Origin: an uncultured Oscillospiraceae bacterium
GTDB lineage: Bacteria > Bacillota > Clostridia > Oscillospirales > Acutalibacteraceae
Length of the DNA stretch: 28,609 bases
Direction: 5' to 3'
NCBI GenBank assembly: GCA_902478605.1
Contig: CABSLQ010000039.1
Location: forward strand, 1-28,609
Positions 21,031-28,609 of this stretch are shown here, piece after piece (position 1 is the first letter of the stretch; every line of letters begins with the position of its first letter). A program made the position numbers and the translations under genes. Under the pieces are notes generated by a model. That model was not told the origin of the DNA. It ran no database searches and saw only the letters and a program-made list of their open reading frames with translations.

Positions 21031-22515
21031 TTATATATTCTGTTCCTTTTTCTTTCTGCTGTAAAGCGTCATGCCATAGACGCCGGCTCCGGATGCAGCC
21101 AGAAGACCAATCCACAGCATCATGTTGCTGCCGTCCCCGGTCTGCGGAATAGTTGTATCGGAAGACTGATCGCCCGCGCCGGTCTGCTCTCCGTCCTGAA
21201 CCGTACTGGTTGAAAACGGTGTGTTGGAGCCAAGGATAGCATACTGGCTCAGATGGGTAGTCTCAAACACCAGGAAGTCGCCTTCCGCCACCGCGTCAAA
21301 GCGTTCCAGCTCTTCGCCCAGATATACCGCCTGATAGTATTTGTAGCCCTTCAGGTGGTCGTTCATCGGGATTTTGACCGTCATGGGGTTATCCCTGATT
21401 TCCAGAGCTTTACCGTCTTTTCTAACACTGATGTCGTAAATAGACAACAGGCCCGGCAGTTGTTCCTTCAGTTCCGGACGGCTTGACAACACGCTTTCCT
21501 GCGCGATGGTGTCGGCGGAAAGGGTCGCACCCTCCGGCACGCCGTTGGTCAGGGAGATGGAAACGCTGGTGTCGGAAGCAGTCAAATCCTTAACGGTGGT
21601 ACCGCTCTCAGCGCCTTTAGACTCCCACTTGGCATAGAGGTCAATCGGCGCATAGGGCGCGGCGCCGTAGGGCTCATCCTTCAAATCATTGTAAATGCTC
21701 AGATAGGTGATCGGCCCGTCGGTACAGGCTTCGTCCCTGTACCAGCCTGCAAACACCATATCGCCGTTTTCCGGCTTGGGACAGGTCGCTTCCACAAAAA
21801 AGTCATCCTGGCCGGAGAATTCCATTGACTGCGGCTTTATATACAAATGGTCGCTGCCGTCCTCCGCAAAGGTTCCGCCGTTGGCCCGCAGGATGACGGC
21901 GTATTTCGGATACTCTCCGGAAGGTGTTTTATTGGTCAGGTCATCTTTGTCTACAATCTCTGAATGAAATGCTGCAGTGATAACCACGCTTTTATTGCCG
22001 CTCTCGTCCGTCTCGATCGCGTTCCGGACGTCCTCCGCCGTGACGGAGCCTTTCAGCGCCTTATATCCGCCCTTTCCGTCCTTTACCATCCATGCGGCAA
22101 ACGTATAATAGAAGCCGGCTCCTTCCGGACGATATTCTGGTCCGTCAGGAAGCGGAACAGTAAAGGAAGATGCGTCTGCGACCTCCACATCATAGTACAG
22201 ATGCGCCGTAGTGATGTCTGGTTCAATGCTGGAGATGCTTTTGTCCGCCGGATTGATATCGCCTTCAATGGTGGTATACACCGGCTCATCGCCTGGGTTT
22301 TCCACATGTCCGATGGTTATTGTAGCATAGAACCGTCCGGCATCGGTATCGATATCACCGACATCGACCCAGCCCATTTGATAGTAGCCATATTCCGCGC
22401 CGCCGTAGTAGAAGCTGATGGTAAGGGGGTCTCCCGCCGCAAATGCCGGCACAGCCATTCCAACAGCCATACAAAGCGTCAGCAGTCCTGCAAGCAGTTT
22501 TCGCTTCAATTTCAT
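21031..22515 (-). CDS. LPXTG-like surface protein with a Listeria-Bacteroides repeat module
   Basis: 494 aa from ATG 22515; the ATG at 22548 lies before the GGAG site. Residues 1-26 are a signal peptide cut near AFA-AGD. A module (about 27-290) starts GDPLTISFYYGGAEYGYY and ends in an InlB/Listeria-Bacteroides-type repeat (YAVILRANGGTF, VFAGWYRDEAC, IDLYAKWE). A second domain (about 300-430) runs from VSISLTNGVPEG to the YAILGS end and is shared with the 26818-28086 protein. The C-terminus has IPQTGD, a hydrophobic helix and a basic RKKKE tail, i.e. a sortase signal; no sortase gene is in the window. It is probably a wall-anchored adhesin or scaffold. Confidence 0.88.
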   Translation of the reverse strand: MKLKRKLLAGLLTLCMAVGMAVPAFAAGDPLTISFYYGGAEYGYYQMGWVDVGDIDTDAGRFYATITIGHVENPGDEPVYTTIEGDINPADKSISSIEPDITTAHLYYDVEVADASSFTVPLPDGPEYRPEGAGFYYTFAAWMVKDGKGGYKALKGSVTAEDVRNAIETDESGNKSVVITAAFHSEIVDKDDLTNKTPSGEYPKYAVILRANGGTFAEDGSDHLYIKPQSMEFSGQDDFFVEATCPKPENGDMVFAGWYRDEACTDGPITYLSIYNDLKDEPYGAAPYAPIDLYAKWESKGAESGTTVKDLTASDTSVSISLTNGVPEGATLSADTIAQESVLSSRPELKEQLPGLLSIYDISVRKDGKALEIRDNPMTVKIPMNDHLKGYKYYQAVYLGEELERFDAVAEGDFLVFETTHLSQYAILGSNTPFSTSTVQDGEQTGAGDQSSDTTIPQTGDGSNMMLWIGLLAASGAGVYGMTLYSRKKKEQNI

Positions 22516-22681
22516 AACTGATTTTTCTCCTTTCAAGATAAAATTCATGTGAATAAACGGTTTGATGATTCTCTTTAGGGTATCACCGCCTTTTTCTCTA
22601 TATTTCTATGCCATCCGTTCCCCGGTGCGTCGGTTCAGGCAGCCAGGGCGGAACGAATAACCTTCTTTGCCGCAGTTAAAG

Positions 22682-22727
22682 TTCTTTATGCTTTGGTGAA
22701 TACCAAAGCATAAAGAAGGGATATCCC
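22682..22727. repeat. Perfect 16-bp hairpin plus palindrome in the gap between surface genes
   Basis: A perfect 16-bp inverted repeat (22682-22697 with 22702-22717) around GAAT, followed by the palindrome GGGATATCCC (22718-22727), ends 11 bases from the stop of the two-module gene. It may terminate or process the minus-strand transcript. The rest of the 220-base gap (22516-22737) holds nothing I can identify. Confidence 0.7.
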
Positions 22728-22737
22728 TTCTGCGTTT

Positions 22738-24615
22738 TCAGCTTTCCTGCGTCTCCCATTTGGCGTAGAGATCCATCGGCGCATAGGGCGCTTCCCTGAC
22801 GGGACGCTCTTTCAGCTCTTCAAGGATTTTAAGCCCTGTTACCGGGCCGGCGGTGCAGGCTTTATCCCTGTACCAGCCGGTGAATACCTTGCCGCTGCTC
22901 GTCGGTTTCAGGCAGGTAGCCTCCACATAGAAAAGCTCCTGGTCTGCAAATTCCAGCGACCGCGGCTTCATATACAGCAGATCGGTCCCGTCCGCTTCAA
23001 AAGCCCCGCCGTTGGCATGCAGCCTGACGGCGTACCGGGGATTCCCGTTCTCGTCATTCAGGGCATACTCATCTGCCATTTCCGAACGGAACGCCGCCGT
23101 GATGAGAACCTTACGCCGCTTGACTTTCTCCGTCTCCACGGCAGGCTTTACCGCTTTGGATGTGACGGGATCTTCCAGGGCCTTGTAGCCGCCGTTTCCG
23201 TCCTTTAACATCCATGCGGCAAAGCTTACGGTGACCGGCTCGGCGCCCTCGCCGCCAGGGAAGTGATAGTCCACACCATCCGGCAGGGGGACAGAAAACT
23301 TAAGCCTGAGAAACGGCTTCCTGTTGTAATAGAGCTTGCCCTTCAGGAGCCGCGGGTCATCGTTGTCAATGCTCTTATCCTCCGGATTGATCGTCCCGAC
23401 CAGTGTTTTCCACATTTTTGTCTCGGGGTCAAGGTAGCGGTAAACCGCCTGGAGCTTGCCGGCCTTTGTATCCACACGGCCCAAATTCACCAGGCCGTCC
23501 CTGTAACTGCCGTAGTCCGCGCCGCCGTAGTAAAAGCTCAGGGTAACGGGTCCCTTCCACAGCAGGAACAGCAGAGTCAGCAGGCCCAAAAGCAGAATGG
23601 CGGCAATCGCGCCGATGGCAAACGGGAGGTTGCTGTTTCCCTCGTCCGAAGGGACGGGGGCACTGTTGTCCGAAGGGGCGGGGGTATTGTTTTCCGAAGG
23701 CCCGCCCGGCTCATCCGCCGGCGTGGAGGTATTGCCCGGCACAAAGCCGGCCGGCTCCCACCTTGCGTACAAATCCATCGGCACATAGGGCGCGACATAG
23801 GCGGGTTCTTCCTTCAAATCATCGTTAATGTTCAGATAGGTGACCGGCCCGTCGGTGCAGGCCTCGTCCTTGTACCAGCCGGCGAACACCATATCGCCGT
23901 TTGACGGCTTAGGACAGGATGCCTCCACGAAAAAGTCGTTCAGAGCGGAATATTCCAGCGACTGCGGGCACACATACAAATGGTCGCTGCCATCCTCCGC
24001 AAAGGTTCCGCCATTGGCTCGCAGGATGACGGCATATTTCGGATGTCCGGTCTCTTCATAGGTCAGCGCGTTTTTGTCTATGACAACCGCCGGAAAAGCC
24101 GCCTTGATCACGGCGACTCTTTTTCCTTCCTCGTCCGTCACGATTGCGTTCTGAACATCCTCCGCCGTGACGGAACCATCCAGCTCCTTATACCCGCCGT
24201 TTCCGTCGCTCACCACCCATGCGGCAAACTCGGTGGTCTCGGGCGGGCTGTATTCGCTGCCGGGGTAGTGGTAGCTCGGACCCTTGGGGAGCGCAACGGA
24301 GAAGCTGGAGCTGTCCGCAACCTCCACATCATAATACAGCCACGCTGAACCGATGAGGTCATGGCTGCCGGTGATGCTTTTGTCCGCAGGATTGATGTCC
24401 CCTCCAATTTCCTCATCCCCGAAGTTTATTGCCGCATAGAACCGGCCGGCGCCGGTATCAATATTGCCGACGTCAATCCAGCCTTCCTTATATCTGCCGT
24501 AGTCCGCGCCGCCGTAGTAAAAGCGGATGGTAAGGGGATCTCCGGCCGCAAAGGCCGGGACGGCCATCCCAAACACCATACAGAGCGTCAGCAGCGCCGC
24601 AAACAGTTTTTTCAT
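22738..24615 (-). CDS. Two-module surface protein with an internal membrane segment
   Basis: 625 aa from ATG 24615, 6 bases after GGAGG. Signal peptide 1-26 (AFA-AGD). Module 1 (about 27-300) begins GDPLTIRFYYGGADYG and ends with a Listeria-Bacteroides-type repeat (FAGWYKDEAC, MDLYARWE). A Pro/Ser/Asp linker follows (APSDNSAPVPSDEG), then one strong transmembrane helix (about 327-352, IGAIAAILLLGLLTLLFLL). Module 2 (about 355-620) starts directly after LWKGP with VTLSFYYGGADYG and repeats the whole module. There is no sortase signal. If the helix stops transfer, module 2 would be cytoplasmic, which is odd for such a module; a fusion of two neighbouring genes with loss of the second signal peptide is a good explanation. 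Confidence 0.85.
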   Translation of the reverse strand: MKKLFAALLTLCMVFGMAVPAFAAGDPLTIRFYYGGADYGRYKEGWIDVGNIDTGAGRFYAAINFGDEEIGGDINPADKSITGSHDLIGSAWLYYDVEVADSSSFSVALPKGPSYHYPGSEYSPPETTEFAAWVVSDGNGGYKELDGSVTAEDVQNAIVTDEEGKRVAVIKAAFPAVVIDKNALTYEETGHPKYAVILRANGGTFAEDGSDHLYVCPQSLEYSALNDFFVEASCPKPSNGDMVFAGWYKDEACTDGPVTYLNINDDLKEEPAYVAPYVPMDLYARWEPAGFVPGNTSTPADEPGGPSENNTPAPSDNSAPVPSDEGNSNLPFAIGAIAAILLLGLLTLLFLLWKGPVTLSFYYGGADYGSYRDGLVNLGRVDTKAGKLQAVYRYLDPETKMWKTLVGTINPEDKSIDNDDPRLLKGKLYYNRKPFLRLKFSVPLPDGVDYHFPGGEGAEPVTVSFAAWMLKDGNGGYKALEDPVTSKAVKPAVETEKVKRRKVLITAAFRSEMADEYALNDENGNPRYAVRLHANGGAFEADGTDLLYMKPRSLEFADQELFYVEATCLKPTSSGKVFTGWYRDKACTAGPVTGLKILEELKERPVREAPYAPMDLYAKWETQES

Positions 24616-24727
24616 AAGTCGCCTCCGTTTCTTTCCGGTCCAGCCGGGGAAGGGCGGCCAGGACACATAGTCCCGTTTCCGTCCGCCGCTTCCCGCCGGC
24701 TTTTCCGTTTGGTTTCAGGCAGACGGG

Positions 24728-26791
24728 CTATTTCTCGGCCGCCGCCTTTTTCCGCCTGTAAAGCAGCATTCCCAGCACGCCGCCGCAGGAGGCCAGCATC
24801 AGGCTGATCCACAGCATCATGTTGCTGCTGTCCCCAGTCTGGGGGCTGCCGGTGTCGCCGGAAGGATCCTGCTGACCCTGCGAATCGGATGAATCGGTCG
24901 GATCAGTCGAATCGGTTGGCTCTCCGGTTTCCGTTGCAGGGATGGCTTCAGTCTGCACATATTCACAGACCGCACAGCCGCGCTCTCTGGAACCTTCTTC
25001 GGTCTCGGTGGCCTCTTTGGTTACTTTCCAATCGCCGTAGGTATGGTTTGCCACATTCAGCTTTTCACCGCAGGAGCATTCCTGCCAGTGCTGGGTTTTG
25101 TCATATTTCCACGTTTCATCATGGATGCCGTGCTCATGCCCGATCTCCGGGATGATTTCAACCTGCACATATTCACAGACCGTGCAGTCACGCTCTCTGG
25201 AACCCGCTTCAGTCTCGGTGGCCTCTTTGGTTACTTTCCAATCGCCGTAGGTATGGTTTGCCACATTCAGCTTTTCACCGCAGGAGCATTCCTGCCAGTG
25301 CTGGGTTTTGTCATATTTCCACGTTTCATCATGGATGCCGTGCTCATGCCCGATCTCCGGGATGATTTCAACCTGCACATATTCACAGACCGTGCAGTCA
25401 CGCTCTCTGGAACCCGCTTCAGTCTCGGTGGCCTCTTTGGTTACTTTCCAATCGCCGTAGGTATGGTTTGCCACATTGAGCTTTTCACCGCAGGAGCATT
25501 CCTGCCAGTGCTGGGTTTCGTCATATTTCCATGCTTCATCGTGAACATCGTGCGTATGAACCGGCAGCGTCTCTGTCTGCGTATATTTGCAGATGGAGCA
25601 GGTGCGTTCTCTGGAACCTGTTTCGGTTGTGGTGGGCTCCTTTGTTATCGTCCAATCATCGAAAGTATGGTTGCCCACTTCAGTTTTCTTGCCGCAGCGG
25701 CATTCCTTCCAGTGCTGGGTTTTATCTTTCTGCCAATCGCCGTAGCTGTGCTCATGTTTAAGCATCGGAATGGTTTCGGTCTGCACATAGTCGCAGACCG
25801 TGCAGTCACGTGCTTTGGAGCCTTCTTCGGTCTCGGTGGCCGGCTTCGTCACTCTCCATTCGCCGTAGGCATGGTTTGCCACATTCAGCTTTTCACCACA
25901 GGAACACTCCTGCCAGTGATTAGTATCATCATATTTCCATGCTTTATCGTGAACATCGTGCGTATGGACCGGAATCGTCTCTTCCTGCGTATATTCGCAG
26001 ACGGAGCAGGTGCGTTCTTTTAAACCCTCCTCCGTTGTGGTGGCAGGCTTGGTTTCCGTCCAGTCGCCGAAAGTATGGTTGGCTACAGTATCTTGATTAA
26101 CTTCTTTGCAGTAGTAGCATACCTTCCAGTGTGTAGTCGAACCGCTACTCCAGTCGTCGGTATAGTAATGTTGGTGTTCCCTGTATCTATCAATCTGCTC
26201 ATAGCCGCAGGTAAGGCACTGCCTTTCACATACGTCATACTTCGTATTTACATCATAATAGATCAGCTCCCATTCGCCGAAGTTATGGGGGCTCTCTTCA
26301 GATTTCTCTCCGCAGCTGCATTCTTTCCAATGCTGGGTTCCATTATTTTTCCAGCCGCCGAAGCTGTGTTCATGGGGGGGAGTAGGCCCCTCTCCGCCGC
26401 CGGAGCCTTCAAGTGTAGCCCAGTCACCCCATTCTCCTGGGCTGGTAACGTATTCGTTGGGAAACTCTCCGACAATGATGCAGCTTCTCGCCCTTATTTC
26501 AACTGTGTAATTTTCGCGAGCCTCCGTCATCAGGCTGCCATTAAACAGATGATATCTCTGTACTGTCAAATCGGGACCGTCAATTATTGTCTCGCCGAGC
26601 TTCAACCGAAGCTCGTATTGATACTGGCCGCCGCCCGAGGGCGCGTCCCACTGTACCATGCTTTTAGGGCTCTCTGCCCATCGTATGTTTTGGGGCATAC
26701 CTGCGCCTGCCGCAAACACTGTCGCCGGCAGTATTCCTACCACCATGCATAAGGACAGCAGCAGCGCCAGCAAACTCTTTTTTCGAAGCAT
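24728..26791 (-). CDS. Sortase-anchored surface protein with seven Cys/His-rich repeats
   Basis: 687 aa from ATG 26791, 9 bases after AGGAG; the ATG at 26797 is too close. A signal peptide (about 1-28, ATVFAAG) precedes an FN3-like beta domain (about 30-135, IRWAESPKSMVQWDAPSGG). Then come seven repeats with the pattern HxH ... W ... HW.EC.CG ... H.(F/Y)G.W ... ATxxxxGxxxRxCxxCxYxQ..IP. Each keeps a CxC or CxxC pair, a second CxxC and two or three His, which suggests metal-binding or disulfide-bonded modules. A DST-rich stalk follows, then SPQTGD, a hydrophobic helix and RRKK. SPQTG resembles the SPKTG/PPKTG signals of C. difficile class B sortase substrates. It lies 26 bases after the upstream gene's stop. 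Confidence 0.88.
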   Translation of the reverse strand: MLRKKSLLALLLSLCMVVGILPATVFAAGAGMPQNIRWAESPKSMVQWDAPSGGGQYQYELRLKLGETIIDGPDLTVQRYHLFNGSLMTEARENYTVEIRARSCIIVGEFPNEYVTSPGEWGDWATLEGSGGGEGPTPPHEHSFGGWKNNGTQHWKECSCGEKSEESPHNFGEWELIYYDVNTKYDVCERQCLTCGYEQIDRYREHQHYYTDDWSSGSTTHWKVCYYCKEVNQDTVANHTFGDWTETKPATTTEEGLKERTCSVCEYTQEETIPVHTHDVHDKAWKYDDTNHWQECSCGEKLNVANHAYGEWRVTKPATETEEGSKARDCTVCDYVQTETIPMLKHEHSYGDWQKDKTQHWKECRCGKKTEVGNHTFDDWTITKEPTTTETGSRERTCSICKYTQTETLPVHTHDVHDEAWKYDETQHWQECSCGEKLNVANHTYGDWKVTKEATETEAGSRERDCTVCEYVQVEIIPEIGHEHGIHDETWKYDKTQHWQECSCGEKLNVANHTYGDWKVTKEATETEAGSRERDCTVCEYVQVEIIPEIGHEHGIHDETWKYDKTQHWQECSCGEKLNVANHTYGDWKVTKEATETEEGSRERGCAVCEYVQTEAIPATETGEPTDSTDPTDSSDSQGQQDPSGDTGSPQTGDSSNMMLWISLMLASCGGVLGMLLYRRKKAAAEK
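25001..25555. repeat. Tandem 210-bp direct repeats inside the Cys/His-repeat gene
   Basis: 25001-25210 and 25211-25420 differ at one base. The next copy (from 25421) diverges after about 120 bases. One unit encodes 70 residues. Further copies upstream in the gene are more diverged, so the recent duplication is at the C-terminal side. Confidence 0.95.
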
Positions 26792-26817
26792 CTTCATTCT
26801 CTCCTTTGCAAATAGAA

Positions 26818-28086
26818 TCAGTTTTTGGTATTTCCGCCGTCCGGTCCGGACGGATCCTTTCCTCCGGCTGGCGGGTTATCCTGTGCCTTCCGCTTTTTCC
26901 TGTATAAGAATACAAGCAGCAGCGCCAGCAGGACAGCCGCCGGTATCGCGGCCAACAGAACGATGTAGACGGCGTTTCCATCCTTTTCGTCTCCCGGCAA
27001 CGGGTCGGGTTGGATGATTGCAGAAACGGAGAAGGGGGTATCGGAACCGAGTACGGCATACCGGCCCGGGCCGCCGGCTTCAAAGACCAGGCTGCCGTCT
27101 TCGGCCTTTGCCTTTATGCGCTCCGGCTCGCCGTCCACCCGCACCGCCTGGTAATGGGCGTAGCCCTCCAGATGGCTGTTCATCGGGATGCGCACCGTCA
27201 TGGCGCTGTCTTTGATTTCCACCGGCTCCCCGTTCTGGCGGATGCTGATCTCATACACCGACAGCAGGCCGTCCAGTTCTTCTTTCAGCTCCGGCTTCTC
27301 TTCAAGCAGGCTCTCCGCCTCCATGACGCCGGCGTACAGCTCCACACCCTCCGGAACCGCTTCGGACAGGGAGACGGAAACGCCGGTATTTTCATCGGTC
27401 AGTTCCGCGATGCCTTCGCCGCCGGAATCCTGCCCGTTATCCGTGGTTTCCCCGGTGGCTGACGTCTGCGCGGCGTCCCTTGTCTCGGCGTAGCCGCAGA
27501 CGGTGCAGGTGCGGCTCTCTGTATTGCCATCCGCCGTCCATGCGCCGAAGCTGTGATCCGCCGCATCCTTTTTGTCACCGCAGGAACACGCCTGCCAGTG
27601 CTGTGCCGCGTCGTGCTTTTGGGTATAGCTGTGCTCATGGGGCGGTTCGGCTTCTCCGCCGCCCGACCCCGCCTTGGTCGCCCAGGGGCCCCATTCGCCG
27701 ACGTCCGCCACCATATACTGGCCGTCCGGGTCGCCCACGATCATGATCCATCTGGCACGCACCCGTATGGTGTACTCTTCCTGCGGCCGCGTCACCACGT
27801 CGTTTGTGAAAAACAAATAGGTGTCGATTTCCACTGCCTTGGACTCGACCACATCGTCGCCCAGCAGCAGCTGCGCCTCGTATTCAAAGCTGTCGCCGGA
27901 GGCCGCTCCCGCCGGCCGATCCCACTGCACCTGGTTTTGGTAGCCCGACCAGCGGGGATTTCCCGGCACATATTCCCCCGCCGCCGAAACGGACAGGGGA
28001 AGGGCCGCGATCATCAGGCATACCGCCAGCAGCATACTGAAAAGCCGTGCGCCTTTTTGCCGCCCCGGCGGTTTTTCCCTGCGCAT
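26818..28086 (-). CDS. Membrane-anchored surface protein with FN3-like, Cys/His and shared C-terminal domains
   Basis: 422 aa from ATG 28086, after GGGAGGAG. The signal peptide follows a basic start (RREKPPGRQKGARLF) and is cut near VSAAG. An FN3-like domain (about 40-140, NPRWSGYQNQVQWDRPAG) precedes one Cys/His repeat (HWQACSCGDKKDAADHSFGAW, RTCTVCGYAE). Next is the domain VSVSLSEAVPEG ... GRYAVLGSDTPFS, also found in the 21031-22515 protein. It ends with a transmembrane helix (AVYIVLLAAIPAAVLLALLL), RKKRK and a Pro/Gly-rich cytoplasmic tail instead of an LPXTG signal. It combines parts of two neighbours, so module shuffling within the locus is likely. Confidence 0.87.
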   Translation of the reverse strand: MRREKPPGRQKGARLFSMLLAVCLMIAALPLSVSAAGEYVPGNPRWSGYQNQVQWDRPAGAASGDSFEYEAQLLLGDDVVESKAVEIDTYLFFTNDVVTRPQEEYTIRVRARWIMIVGDPDGQYMVADVGEWGPWATKAGSGGGEAEPPHEHSYTQKHDAAQHWQACSCGDKKDAADHSFGAWTADGNTESRTCTVCGYAETRDAAQTSATGETTDNGQDSGGEGIAELTDENTGVSVSLSEAVPEGVELYAGVMEAESLLEEKPELKEELDGLLSVYEISIRQNGEPVEIKDSAMTVRIPMNSHLEGYAHYQAVRVDGEPERIKAKAEDGSLVFEAGGPGRYAVLGSDTPFSVSAIIQPDPLPGDEKDGNAVYIVLLAAIPAAVLLALLLVFLYRKKRKAQDNPPAGGKDPSGPDGGNTKN

Positions 28087-28102
28087 ACGCAATCTCCTCC
28101 CT

Positions 28103-28609
28103 TTATCGCACCGGAGCGCCCTGCGGGGAAAGCGGCGTTCCGCATGCTCCGCAGAAGCGGCTTCCGGGCGGTATCTCCGCCCCGCACTGGGGGCATTTGT
28201 TTTCCAGCTTCGCCCCGCAGTTGTTGCAGAATTTGGCGCCGGCCGCACACTGGGTTTTGCAGGCGGGGCAAACCACCATACCCGCGTTCAGTTCCGCCCC
28301 GGCGTTTCGCACCACCACCGAGCGGCCGCCGGAGACGATGCACTGCTCAATCACCTGGAAAATCTCTTCCGGCAGCTTTTTCTGCTTGTAGGCGCCCACA
28401 CCGGCAGTCACCGCCAGCGGCCATGCGATAAACCATCCCAGCGCGCCGGCGCCGATCTTATCCGACCATTCGCCCTGACCCACGGTGACGTTTAAGTTGT
28501 CATCCATTCGGATCATCTGCACCGTCGTAGCCATCCTCATGCCGGCAATGGTCTTCCAGCCGTCTTTTTCCTGACGGCCCTGCACCACATAGCCTTCTGT
28601 GGTTTCGGC
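28103..28609 (-). CDS. Membrane protein with C-terminal double zinc ribbon (5' end outside the window)
   Basis: At least 168 aa; the frame is open to the window edge, so the start is missing. The visible N-terminal part (TVQMIRMDDNLNVTVGQGEW) leads to a hydrophobic segment (IGAGALGWFIAWPLAVTAGVGAY). After a short helix comes a DZANK-type pair of zinc ribbons: CPACKTQCAAGAKFCNNCG and CPQCGAEIPPGSRFCGACG, eight CxxC cysteines. Such ribbons usually mediate protein contacts in the cytoplasm. It is the first visible gene of the surface locus, 16 bases before the next start, and may help regulate or assemble its products. Confidence 0.85.
   Translation of the reverse strand, partial: AETTEGYVVQGRQEKDGWKTIAGMRMATTVQMIRMDDNLNVTVGQGEWSDKIGAGALGWFIAWPLAVTAGVGAYKQKKLPEEIFQVIEQCIVSGGRSVVVRNAGAELNAGMVVCPACKTQCAAGAKFCNNCGAKLENKCPQCGAEIPPGSRFCGACGTPLSPQGAPVR

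Noticed and set aside
25001..25555. CRISPR-like array
   Set aside because: The repeats are 210 bp, contiguous, in frame and encode a 70-residue protein module; there are no spacers.

Overview
The window looks like a chromosome segment of a moderately GC-rich, low-GC-lineage Gram-positive gut bacterium (Bacillota, Clostridia, probably an Oscillospiraceae relative). The evidence is AGGAGG-type ribosome sites, canonical sigma-A promoters with 17-bp spacers, a type-3 prolyl-tRNA synthetase, Na+-pump decarboxylase subunits, a Tn916-like recombination module and LPXTG-like surface proteins. Nearly every gene is on the minus strand, so transcription runs from high to low coordinates. No database search was possible; family names come from motifs.

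Region 1 (1-8060) is housekeeping. The left edge holds the 5' half of a tRNA-Leu(CAA) gene with a perfect promoter, but the tRNA sequence breaks off in the anticodon stem. Next come a membrane protein and a phosphodiester glycosidase in one operon. A TetR regulator is divergent from an NAD-dependent epimerase and shares a palindromic promoter/operator with it. A cell-wall operon follows: alpha/beta hydrolase, membrane-anchored MurF-like ligase, D-Ala-D-Ala ligase.

Region 2 (8003-13098) is one tight six-gene operon with a clear promoter and terminator. It encodes a Na+-translocating decarboxylase beta subunit, a 51-aa gamma-like subunit, ProS, a cytoplasmic cyclophilin, a Cys-rich protein and a lipoprotein cyclophilin. 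Upstream lies an intergenic stretch with three DnaA-box-like 9-mers. Region 3 (13486-16338) has a small membrane protein convergent with ilvD, which follows a single-pass membrane protein.

Region 4 (about 16.4-20.5 kb) is AT-richer and carries a reduced Tn916-family-like element: tyrosine integrase, ribbon-helix-helix protein, Xis-like protein, a probable structured RNA, ORF8/ORF7-like helix-turn-helix and sigma factors, and two small unknown genes. No conjugation genes are visible. Similar 18-mers at both ends may be integrase arm sites, which would make this a roughly 4-kb element or a deletion remnant.

Region 5 (20.5-28.6 kb) is a surface-protein locus read in one direction: a double zinc-ribbon membrane protein (cut by the window edge), a membrane-anchored FN3-like/Cys-His protein, a large protein with seven Cys/His-rich repeats and an SPQTG sorting signal, a protein with two copies of a Listeria-Bacteroides-repeat module on either side of a membrane segment, an IPQTG surface protein, and an orphan winged-helix regulator. 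Shared modules show that the surface genes arose by duplication and shuffling. This locus, the structured RNA and a possible frameshifted micro-ORF are the least explained parts of the window.
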